NCBI GenBank assembly: GCA_965369995.1
Contig: CBDURO010000036.1
Location: 1-14,783, forward strand
Source: JAHJCW01 sp965369995
GTDB lineage: Bacteria; Fidelibacterota; Marinisomatia; Marinisomatales; JAHJCW01
Length of the DNA: 14,783 bases
Direction of reading: 5' to 3'
Below, piece after piece: positions 7,844 through 14,459 of this stretch; within the stretch, counting starts at the first letter, position 1; each line of letters begins with the position of its first letter. Position numbers and translations under genes: made by a program. The notes beneath the pieces were generated by a model, which saw only the letters and a list, made by a program, of their open reading frames with translations, did no database searches and was not told the origin of the DNA.

Positions 7844-8505
7844 TGTTATATCTATTTGATATTGACGGTACACTAATTTCACCGGGACCTTCTGCTCGCA
7901 AAGCGATCAACCAAGCAATTGAAAATTTTACCGGTGTCCCACCAAATTTACAGATCAAAGACGTTGCCGGACTTACCGATAGGTTAATAGTTAGAAATGC
8001 CTTGGAAAAATGTGGAACAGATGGCGATGTAACTGAAGTCATTACTGATATTATTAATGATTATTTGACAATATTTGAAAATACCTATTTTGAATCGAAT
8101 GAGGCATTTGTGTATGAAGATGCTTTGCATCTCGTCCATAAAGTTAAAGGAAATGGCTTAGCCGTAGCATTACTTACAGGAAATGTAAAACGCGGCGCGC
8201 AAATTAAATTAGGACGTTTTGATTTGATGAAGCACTTTTCATTTGGCGCTTTTGGCGATGAATGTGAAACACGTAATGATTTACCGATTGTAGCGCGAAA
8301 TCGTGCAAAGGAAGTATTAGCCAAAACATATGAATTTGATGAAATAGTGTTAGTTGGTGACACTCCTAAAGATGCGATTGCCGCAAAAGTTAATGGATGT
8401 AAATCGATAATCGTTTGTCGGCGACAAGAATGGTATGACGACATCGTAAAAGCCGGCGCGGATTTGATTGTAGAAAGTTTGGATGATCCTGTGATAGTAA
8501 TCTAA
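7843..8505 (+). CDS. HAD-superfamily hydrolase, phosphoglycolate phosphatase-like
   Basis: Cytoplasmic phosphatase of the haloacid dehalogenase superfamily, subtype with an alpha-helical cap. Motif I is FDIDGT with Asp6 (nucleophile) and Asp8 (acid/base); motif II is LLTGN with Thr112; motif III is probably Lys156 in NRAKE; motif IV is VGDTPKDAIAA with Asp173 and Asp177. Cap residues 15-90 lie between motifs I and II. The 220 residues match Gph/PGMB-like enzymes. The ATG overlaps the stop of the SGNH gene (TAATG), a sign of translational coupling. Substrates of this subfamily range from phosphoglycolate to sugar phosphates and cannot be assigned from motifs; nothing in the sequence ties it to acylation. 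It is the last gene of the operon and converges on the kinase gene. Confidence 0.88.
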   Translation: MLYLFDIDGTLISPGPSARKAINQAIENFTGVPPNLQIKDVAGLTDRLIVRNALEKCGTDGDVTEVITDIINDYLTIFENTYFESNEAFVYEDALHLVHKVKGNGLAVALLTGNVKRGAQIKLGRFDLMKHFSFGAFGDECETRNDLPIVARNRAKEVLAKTYEFDEIVLVGDTPKDAIAAKVNGCKSIIVCRRQEWYDDIVKAGADLIVESLDDPVIVI

Positions 8506-8516
8506 TTGAATAGAAC

Positions 8517-8550
8517 ACGGATTACACTGATGTTACGGATTTATACAGAT
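8517..8550. repeat. Two tandem ACGGATT-type direct repeat units
   Basis: Two imperfect copies (8517-8531 and 8535-8550) share ACGGATT followed by a degenerate ACxGAT ending. Short arrays of this style recur in intergenic regions of many unrelated bacteria as low-grade dispersed repeats. Only two units are present, no ORF covers them and no function is evident. The identification as a dispersed family is from memory and needs a genome-wide comparison. Confidence 0.45.
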
Positions 8551-8589
8551 ATATTTTTTCAATAACAAATACAGAAAAGAAATTATTTG

Positions 8590-8660
8590 GTAGGGGCAGG
8601 TTCTAATCCTGCCTATCAATTTGATAGAATGTCTTGGGATAGGGCATTCCCTGTCTCTAC
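8590..8660. repeat. Palindromic intergenic repeat able to fold as a three-hairpin structure
   Basis: Outer arms GTAGGGGCAGG (8590-8600) and CCTGTCTCTAC (8650-8660) pair along their full length, with two G-U pairs. Inside are three further hairpins: GGCAGG/CCTGCC (8595-8600 with 8608-8613, 7-nt loop), TATCAA/TTGATA (8614-8619 with 8621-8626) and GATAGGG/CCCTGTC (8638-8644 with 8649-8655). The outer stem competes with the first and third. It lies between convergent genes, so it could act as a transcription end or be a REP-like element. Its right arm contains the stop codon of the kinase gene (8657-8659). No T-tract of factor-independent type follows on the plus strand. Confidence 0.65.
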
Positions 8661-10126
8661 AATAATAAAATATTTTTAAGCGCTATCTGCCAATTCTTTA
8701 ATTTTTCCTCACGAATTGTGTTATCCATTTTTGGTGTAAATATTTTATCACATTCAACTGATTCATTCGCAATAAATTTATTATCCGACAATCTCAGCAA
8801 TTTATAAACACCTAGAGCAGTTCGGTCTTTTAAAGTAGTATGACAAATTTTTATTTGTAGAAGATCAGCAATGAATTGCAGTAGTGGGTCACGCGCCCCG
8901 CCGCCGCTTACAGTTATTAAATTCGGTTTTAGTTTAGTTTTATCTGCAATTGATTTGTAAATATCATGTACTAAAAATCCAATTATTTCCATTCCCGCTC
9001 TGATGATCTCATCGTGCGAAGCGCCATCTAACTTATGATAAATGGTCTTGAATCCATCAATCCAATATGGTGCCGCGATTCCGACAAATCCTGGAATTAA
9101 AACACCATTAGTCATAGTTTTTTCGCAACGTTTATCCCAGCACATTTTATTGTGCGGAATGTTTAATTCGCCCTCAAGCCAATAAAATAGCGAACTGCTT
9201 GCGCTGATTGTCCCTTCTAACAAATAATTGCGTGTTGATGCTGTAGAGTATAACACATTACTCAATAATCCCGACACTCGATTTGGCTCAGTGCCGGAGT
9301 TATATTGAACTGAACCGGATGTGCCAAAATTCATTGCAAGCGTTCCAGATGTGTTCCCACCCTGCCCGAGCAAAGCTGCCTGTTGGTCCCCGATCACGCA
9401 ATTCAGTGGAATTTGTATATCGTCGATTTTTACTAAACCAAAATTGTGAACGGTAGGTTTGAGCGACGGCAGACAAGCTATCGGAATACCGAAAAGCGAA
9501 CACAATTCGTTGTCCCAAACTATTTCATCAAGATTCATAAGCAGTGAGCGCCCGGCGATTGATTCATCCACAGCAGGTGTTCCGGTAAATGAATGTATTA
9601 GATAAGCGCTTAATGGACCAAACCACAGCTTGTTATTTTCTGCCTTATGTTTTAAGACGCTATCGTGTTTTGTAAAGTGGATGTATTTGGGAGCTCCAAA
9701 ATGTGCGTTAAGCGGAACTCCGGTAATCTCTTGAATTTTATTACCCTGTTTGGTAAAAGCTTCGGATTCTTCCTGAGCACGGCTATCTTGCCAGCTAATT
9801 GCTTGCGTGTAATGTTTTAAATTTTGCTTATCCCAAAATAAAAATGTTGAACGCTGTACCGCCATTCCCATACTAACAATGTCTCCATTTTTACTTTTAG
9901 CATAACTAATTGCCGATGAAATCAACTTAGTGCAAGCATTGAGGATGTCTATCGGATTGCTTTCTACCTGATGTTCTTGCGGACGATGAAGATGATGCCT
10001 TTCCCGATCAGAAAAAATTATATTCTGTTTATCATCAAATAAAAATAATTTAGATGAGGATGTACCTTGATCCAATACTAAATAAAACGGATTTTTAATA
10101 ATAGTCACATTAGAATTTATTAACAT
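8657..10126 (-). CDS. FGGY-family carbohydrate kinase, glycerol kinase-like
   Basis: Cytoplasmic ATP-dependent kinase of the FGGY family (ASKHA fold). The N-terminal phosphate loop is LDQGTSSSK (18-26), followed by VQRSTFLFWD (90-99), SWQDSRA (111-117), GDQQAALLGQ (246-255) with catalytic base Asp247, NFGTSG (267-272) and the adenosine loop VSGGGARDP (406-414). The 489-residue length is right. GDQQAALLGQ and WQD point to the glycerol-kinase branch, but the glycerol contacts Arg-Glu (NQRET) and Tyr (PYFSATK) of GlpK read QRST and AHFGAPK here, so glycerol is doubtful. No GlpF, GlpD or transporter gene is adjacent. The ATG lies 17 codons before the P-loop, longer than usual; no closer ATG exists. 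The stop codon sits inside a palindromic repeat. Two remnants of this gene's first codons recur downstream at 11240 and 14316. Confidence 0.85.
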   Translation of the reverse strand: MLINSNVTIIKNPFYLVLDQGTSSSKLFLFDDKQNIIFSDRERHHLHRPQEHQVESNPIDILNACTKLISSAISYAKSKNGDIVSMGMAVQRSTFLFWDKQNLKHYTQAISWQDSRAQEESEAFTKQGNKIQEITGVPLNAHFGAPKYIHFTKHDSVLKHKAENNKLWFGPLSAYLIHSFTGTPAVDESIAGRSLLMNLDEIVWDNELCSLFGIPIACLPSLKPTVHNFGLVKIDDIQIPLNCVIGDQQAALLGQGGNTSGTLAMNFGTSGSVQYNSGTEPNRVSGLLSNVLYSTASTRNYLLEGTISASSSLFYWLEGELNIPHNKMCWDKRCEKTMTNGVLIPGFVGIAAPYWIDGFKTIYHKLDGASHDEIIRAGMEIIGFLVHDIYKSIADKTKLKPNLITVSGGGARDPLLQFIADLLQIKICHTTLKDRTALGVYKLLRLSDNKFIANESVECDKIFTPKMDNTIREEKLKNWQIALKNILLL

Positions 10127-10176
10127 TAGTATAATTATTATGTTTTAAAAATTAAGATTAAATTTATGGAGTGTTA
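10062..10176. repeat. Array repeat copy 1: kinase 5' end plus divergent intergenic region
   Basis: This segment, comprising kinase codons ~22 to 1 (minus strand) and its upstream spacer, aligns without gaps to 11240-11354 at a constant offset of 1178 bp; hand counting gives 93 of 115 identical positions (about 81%). A weaker third copy begins at 14319. In copy 1 it is intact: it joins a complete kinase on its left and the TolB-like gene on its right. It must contain the promoters of both divergent genes, although no -35/-10 pair stands out. Confidence 0.85.
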
Positions 10177-10208
10177 ATTTTGTAAAAATATATGTGATAG
10201 GCAGCTAA

Positions 10209-11236
10209 ATGGTAGAACGAATATTCTATCGATTTCATACATGCTTTAATAAACTAAGATTCAAAATTTGTAATAAACTAATGGTTCTGTTTGCTACTGT
10301 TTTCCTTTTCTCCGGTTGTTCGTTAGATAACTCCAATACTTCCGATACAGTACCAGAGCATGATAAAAGATACGGCATTTATTATATGGATGTAGTCACT
10401 GGGGTTGTTGAGCTAATATACAGTTCGGATAATTCACTCGGGAGGGTTCACGAAAATCATACAGGAACAAAACTCATCTTTCAGGAAGACTTCGGGGACG
10501 ATATTTTTCATGACAGTGAGATCTGCCTTATTAACACTGACGGAACAGGGTATCGACGGATTACAGACAACACAGGGTTGGATGCATACCCATCATGGTC
10601 TCCCGATGGCACCAAGATACTCTTTCTCTCGTGGCCGGATTATCCGGACAATACGCTAGATATCTTCGTGATGGATTCCAACGGCACAAACCCGTTAGAA
10701 CTCTAGATTCAGGATATCACGACGCAGACTGTTCCTGGGTAGGCTCAAAGATTGTATTCACTAGGGAAAGCCAGATTTGGATCATGGACGACAATGGTAC
10801 CAATGCGAGACAAGTGACTGATTATAAACATGCCGGTCAGCAAGGAAATGCCAACCTTCCATTCGGAGACTATGATCCCCTCCTAAATCCTTCTGGAACT
10901 ACAATCTGTTTCGACAGGATGGTTGATGATCAATCTACAAGTGGGAACTATGACTTTTACACGATAAACACCAATGGTACCGGAGAAACAGCCATAACCA
11001 ATACTGGCTGGCAGCAGTTCATGGCGGAGTGGTGGTCACATGCGGGTGATCGGCTTCTCTTTACGGTAGCTGCCAAGGGCGAAGGGGGTATCTACGATAT
11101 GTACACAATGAACCCCGATGGCTCGGATTTATCAAACATCACCCCTGCGAACTGGCCTGCTGAGTTTATCTGCTCACATGGGGTCTTTTCATATGATGAC
11201 TCAAAGATCTACTTTGTGGGCGAATGGTGGGAATAA
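10209..11236 (+). pseudogene. TolB/WD40-like beta-propeller lipoprotein gene with a -1 frameshift
   Basis: Encodes a PD40/TolB-type beta-propeller, predicted to be exported as a lipoprotein: a hydrophobic stretch ends in LFSGC, with lipidation Cys37 if translation starts at 10209 (ATG 10281 is an alternative but lacks a charged n-region). Propeller blades recur as YPSWSPDGTKILF, DIFVMDSNGTNP, IWIMDDNGTNARQVTD, DFYTINTNGTGETAIT and DMYTMNPDGSDLSNIT. The first frame ends at TAG 10704-10706 just after GTNPLEL. The homologous blade sequence continues in the -1 frame as VRTLDSGYHDADCSW and runs to the TAA at 11234-11236. One base has been lost near 10692-10698, or the ribosome slips there. GC is near 54% in two hand-counted lines (11041-11160), well above the neighbouring operon, hinting at transfer. 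Partners are unknown; no Tol-Pal genes are nearby. Confidence 0.82.
10688..10694 (+). other. Frameshift site in the TolB-like gene (AAACCCG)
   Basis: The heptamer AAACCCG in phase A AAC CCG formally fits the X XXY YYZ pattern for -1 ribosomal slippage. It lies exactly where the reading must step back one base to keep the propeller (NP, then VRTLD). The zero-frame stop TAG follows 9 nt later. Y = C is not an efficient slippery base in known cases, and I see no strong downstream stem, so a plain one-base deletion (for example CCGGTT to CCGTT) is more likely. Confidence 0.4.
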
Positions 11237-11239
11237 GAA

Positions 11240-11354
11240 GTGCTGTGGTCCAATGCTAAATAAAATATATTTTTCATAATAATCACAACTGAATTTGTTA
11301 ATATTAATTTAATTGTTATGTTTCAAAATTTAAAATTAAATTTATAGAGTGTTA
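11240..11354. repeat. Array repeat copy 2: kinase 5' remnant plus intergenic region
   Basis: Ungapped homologue of 10062-10176. Read on the minus strand it still encodes FYLALDHST, matching the kinase FYLVLDQGT, with the eight codons before it also aligned (VIIMKNI for VTIIKNP). The kinase then stops abruptly and is joined to the 3' end of the TolB-like gene. This is a non-functional gene remnant, but the intergenic half is well preserved and lies just upstream of the propeller gene at 11411, for which it may serve as promoter region. Confidence 0.82.
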
Positions 11355-11400
11355 CTATAGTATATATAATAGTTATCCTTACTAACATTAATTGGGAGAT

Positions 11401-11405
11401 AAGGA
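11401..11405 (+). promoter_or_regulatory. Shine-Dalgarno of the propeller protein gene
   Basis: AAGGA five nt before the ATG at 11411, a good ribosome-binding site in a window where such sites are rare. It fixes the start ahead of the hydrophobic N-terminal segment. Confidence 0.6.
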
Positions 11406-11410
11406 ATATT

Positions 11411-14143
11411 ATGAAATATTTAAAATGGTTCATTACATTGGGAATTATCTTAATCAGTTGCGTAGCAATAACAATTTATTTCTTAAAATCAACTCTTCCC
11501 ATATCTCAAAGAATAAATATAGTTCAGTTTGAAGCTTCAGAAGGGACTGAAGAGAACCAACACGCTCGCGCTCGATTTGAATGGCAGCGACTCCATAATC
11601 CCATAACTAAGATAATACCCAAAAATATTGGTTCAAAAGAAATTGCTTTCGTCAAAAAGTTAAAACAACAATTAGATGAACGGAATATCCCAGTTGTCAA
11701 TGAATGGACAGCAAGGGGACCGTATAATATTGGCGGCAGAACGAAAGCGCTTGCGTTGGATATACTTAACGAAAACGTTATACTGGCCGGATGCGTCTCA
11801 AGCGGCATGTGGAAATCGATTGATGGCGGCAGCTCCTGGACCAAAACCACTGCACCGGATCAGCTTCATAGCGTTTCGTGCATTACTCAAAATAAAGCGT
11901 CCGAAAAGGAGTATATCTGGTATTATGGAACCGGAGAAGGTGCAATAAGAGGAGGGAGCGCCTCCGGGCTCGGTGGAACAGATGCGTTTTACAGGGGAGA
12001 CGGCATATTCAAATCTGTTGATAGCGGGAATACATGGACACAATTGCCATCAACAGTTTCCGGAACAGTAGACGAAACGGATCCATTCGATTTTATCTGG
12101 AATATCGAAACTTTTGGTGACAGCAGCGTCTATGCAGCAACCTCTGCGGGTCTGTTTAAAAGCACAGATGAAGGAGAGTCCTGGGATCATGTACTTGACT
12201 TTGGAGAAAATGATCCCATAAATACATATCCAAATACAGAAATTGCCATCACCAGCGGTGGTACCTGTTATGCTACAATTGGAGGTCAAGGTCCTGATAA
12301 TGGCATTTACCAATCTGTTAATGGAGACGTCTGGGAGAATATTTCACCACCGGATTGGCCCGACACGACCACGAGAACAGTGATCGGTATTGCACCTTCC
12401 GATGAGAATGTCGTTTATTTCTTCACCGAAGTTGCCGATTTGGAACAACAATTAAGAAAATACGAAGAGAGTGTTGGTTGGACAGATCTGACAGGAGGTT
12501 TACCACATAATGCTGAAATGACCACTTATGGCGGGAACATGCTTATCATACACATAAAACCGGATGATGCAAATACAATTTTTCTTGGAACCATCGGACT
12601 CTATCGCAGCACTGATGGCGGCCAATCTTTTGAGGTTATTGGAGCATATAGTGATTTTCATGTTGATCAGCACTCTATTGCATTCTACCCTTCGGATCCA
12701 AAAGCTATGATTGTGGGTAATGACGGAGGATTATTTAAAACGACCGACAACCTGGCAGAATCCGAACTCGATCCCTCATCGGGTGAATATCATATCACGT
12801 GGGAATCACTGAATAATGGTTATTTGACCACTCAATTTTACACTGTGGCCATTGATCATGGGACACAAGGTAGTGAAACGATTTCCGGGGGAATGCAGGA
12901 CAATGGATGCATGTTTACAACTTCCTCAAATCCACAAGATAATTGGGAAGAATTGGTGTGGGGAGATGGTGGATTTATAGTCATTGCCGATGGATGTGAA
13001 TACTACTATACAGCACAAGCAGCGACATTTAATCTCTATCGTCATTCGTTTCCAAACGGAGAACACCAGATGACGGAAATTACACCTGCCTCAGGCCGTA
13101 TGGGTTTATGGCTTACTATTTTTATGCTTGATCCAAACGATCAAAAGATTATGTATGTACCATCACAAACAGAATTATGGCGTAACTCAGATCTGACCCA
13201 GATTCCATATGTATTTCCTCTAGTGCCCACTGATATGAATTGGAGTAAATTAGAAAATGTAAAAGATTATTATATTCATGCTCTTGGCATGTCCAAAGCA
13301 GAGCCTAGACGGTTGTACTATGCCGGTAGCTGGACTAGTGGGTTCTATTATGACGAAAGAGTGTTTTACATTGATAATCCTCATGAGGGTCAGCCAACAC
13401 CAGTTGAGATAACAGGTGAGAATTTCCCATTCTATCCAGATTGTCCGCAAATTCACTGTATTGCAGTTGATCCAAGAGATGCAAACAAAGTCATCGTAGT
13501 ATTTCCTAATTACGGTGTAATCAGCATATATGCTTCTGAAGATGGTGGAGACAACTGGATACCTATTAGTGGAAATCTCGAAGAAAATCCGGATGGCTCA
13601 GGCAGCGGCCCATCTATCCGTTGGATCTCGATTCTCTATGTTGATGAGAAGCCTATCTATTTTGCTGGTACCAGTGCGGGGTTGTTTTCCACTACCAAGC
13701 TAGATAGTATGAACACAATTTGGGTTCAGGAGGGTACTTCAACTATTGGAAACGTTGTCGTTGATATGATTGATGTACGACAGTCGGATGGTTTTGTAGT
13801 TGTCGGGACACATGGCAACGGTGTGTACAGCACTTATGTCACGGAATTATTAAGTGTGGAAGAAATAACAAGTTATCCAAATACTTTCAGACTCTATCCT
13901 GCTTATCCGAATCCATTTAATATAGAAACTACTATCCGTTTTACTTTGCCAAATGCGGGTTTAGTAAAATTAGAAGTGTATAATGTACTTGGTGAAGAAA
14001 TATCGACGCTTATTAATGGACACTTACAGGAAGGAGAACATAGTATTAAATGGTCTGCTAATAGAGCGGCGAGTGGAACATATTTCATTAAATTGAATTT
14101 TGAAAATTTTTCTGAATCAAAAAAAGTACTTTTACAGAAGTAA
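11411..14143 (+). CDS. Large secreted BNR/sortilin-type beta-propeller protein with C-terminal sorting domain
   Basis: A 910-residue protein predicted to leave the cytoplasm. Residues 7-25 are a hydrophobic signal or anchor; LISC at 14-17 looks like a lipobox, but strongly hydrophobic residues follow Cys17. After a linker, the conserved opening WTARGPYNIGGRTKALALD (99-117) starts a long BNR/VPS10-like propeller. Asp-box motifs are SIDGGSSW (136-143), SVDSGNTW (202-209), STDEGESW (251-258), STDGGQSF (400-407) and SEDGGDNW (709-716). Residues 826-910 form a type-A sorting domain (YPNPFN, VYNVLGEE, SGTYF, closing KKVLLQK) of the kind used by type IX-like secretion in the FCB group. No catalytic residues of GH74 or sialidase enzymes could be assigned, so a binding or adhesive role is equally possible. 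The propeller is much richer in GC than both termini. It sits between two remnants of the duplicated array. Confidence 0.85.
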   Translation: MKYLKWFITLGIILISCVAITIYFLKSTLPISQRINIVQFEASEGTEENQHARARFEWQRLHNPITKIIPKNIGSKEIAFVKKLKQQLDERNIPVVNEWTARGPYNIGGRTKALALDILNENVILAGCVSSGMWKSIDGGSSWTKTTAPDQLHSVSCITQNKASEKEYIWYYGTGEGAIRGGSASGLGGTDAFYRGDGIFKSVDSGNTWTQLPSTVSGTVDETDPFDFIWNIETFGDSSVYAATSAGLFKSTDEGESWDHVLDFGENDPINTYPNTEIAITSGGTCYATIGGQGPDNGIYQSVNGDVWENISPPDWPDTTTRTVIGIAPSDENVVYFFTEVADLEQQLRKYEESVGWTDLTGGLPHNAEMTTYGGNMLIIHIKPDDANTIFLGTIGLYRSTDGGQSFEVIGAYSDFHVDQHSIAFYPSDPKAMIVGNDGGLFKTTDNLAESELDPSSGEYHITWESLNNGYLTTQFYTVAIDHGTQGSETISGGMQDNGCMFTTSSNPQDNWEELVWGDGGFIVIADGCEYYYTAQAATFNLYRHSFPNGEHQMTEITPASGRMGLWLTIFMLDPNDQKIMYVPSQTELWRNSDLTQIPYVFPLVPTDMNWSKLENVKDYYIHALGMSKAEPRRLYYAGSWTSGFYYDERVFYIDNPHEGQPTPVEITGENFPFYPDCPQIHCIAVDPRDANKVIVVFPNYGVISIYASEDGGDNWIPISGNLEENPDGSGSGPSIRWISILYVDEKPIYFAGTSAGLFSTTKLDSMNTIWVQEGTSTIGNVVVDMIDVRQSDGFVVVGTHGNGVYSTYVTELLSVEEITSYPNTFRLYPAYPNPFNIETTIRFTLPNAGLVKLEVYNVLGEEISTLINGHLQEGEHSIKWSANRAASGTYFIKLNFENFSESKKVLLQK

Positions 14144-14195
14144 AGAACCTTTATATTTTACTTTTATTTAGAATGTATAACACTTATCTGGAGCG

Positions 14196-14315
14196 GATGG
14201 CTCGGATTTGTCGAACATCACCCCTGCAAACTGGCCCGCTGAATCCCTCTGCTCATATGGAGTATATTCATACGATGACTCGAAGATATACTTTGTTGGA
14301 GAGTGGTGGGAATAA
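14196..14315 (+). pseudogene. 3'-terminal fragment of a second TolB-like propeller gene
   Basis: Forty codons, including the stop, align without gaps to 11117-11236, the end of the TolB-like gene. Starting DGSDLSNITP and ending KIYFVGEWWE, they encode 39 residues, of which 35 are identical; at DNA level 102 of 120 positions match by hand count (85%). Of the 18 differences, 13 are silent, so the copies diverged under protein-level selection before this one lost its 5' part. There is no start codon or upstream homology: the 52 bp 14144-14195 after the propeller gene match nothing seen here. It is directly followed by the third kinase remnant. Confidence 0.85.
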
Positions 14316-14405
14316 GAAGTGCCTTGGTCTATAACTAAGTAAAACTTCTTTTAAGTTAAATTCACTATGAAAGTGATTAATTATTGTAAGATTGTTTTAT
14401 GTTAA
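14316..14405. repeat. Array repeat copy 3: kinase 5' remnant plus decaying intergenic region
   Basis: The junction from the TolB-like stop into the kinase remnant is the same as at 11237. The minus strand encodes FYLVIDQGT in the same frame as the kinase, but an in-frame stop four codons upstream of FY shows it is dead. Similarity to 10062-10176 fades near 14405. The rest of the gene-free stretch 14144-14459 holds the TolB-like fragment (14196-14315), this remnant and an AT-rich palindrome. Confidence 0.75.
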
Positions 14406-14420
14406 AATATTGGTTTAAGT

Positions 14421-14434
14421 TTAATTATAATTAA
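14421..14434. promoter_or_regulatory. Perfect 14-bp AT palindrome upstream of the last gene
   Basis: TTAATTATAATTAA equals its own reverse complement and lies 25 bp before the ATG at 14460. It could be a dimeric regulator's site, but in sequence this AT-rich such palindromes arise by chance, and it is made only of A and T. Confidence 0.25.
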
Positions 14435-14459
14435 TTAAACTATTGTAGATTAATTGCAT

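Larger units (their letters stand above)
2872..8505 (+). other. Probable six-gene operon (RNase, CsaA-like, PlsC, MBOAT, SGNH, HAD)
   Basis: Six same-strand genes follow each other with gaps of 2, 3, 2 and 9 bp and a final 1-bp TAATG overlap, with no space for internal terminators or promoters. Co-transcription is therefore very likely. The central three genes (acyltransferase, O-acyltransferase, SGNH partner) form a plausible envelope-acylation module; the outer three have no obvious mechanistic link to it. Confidence 0.7.

Noticed and set aside
8594..8614. tRNA T-arm look-alike (GCAGG, 7-base loop TTCTAAT, CCTGC)
   Set aside because: The stem and loop lengths match a T-arm, but no anticodon arm, D-arm or acceptor partner exists upstream, the loop lacks the usual purine, and the arms belong to the larger palindromic repeat.
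10595..11236. Separate gene starting at ATG 10595
   Set aside because: Its first 34 residues overlap the TolB-like gene in another frame and do not look like propeller; homology begins only after the frameshift near 10694. It is the second half of one broken gene.
11411..11470. Lipoprotein signal (LISC, Cys17) in the propeller protein
   Set aside because: Residues after Cys17 remain strongly hydrophobic (VAITIYFL), unlike a lipoprotein, so a signal or anchor segment fits better; left open in the gene entry.
10062..14405. Integron-like cassette array with recombination sites between genes
   Set aside because: The repeats are direct, encode kinase N-terminal codons, lack inverted core sites of attC type, and no integrase is in the window. 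Tandem duplication explains them better.
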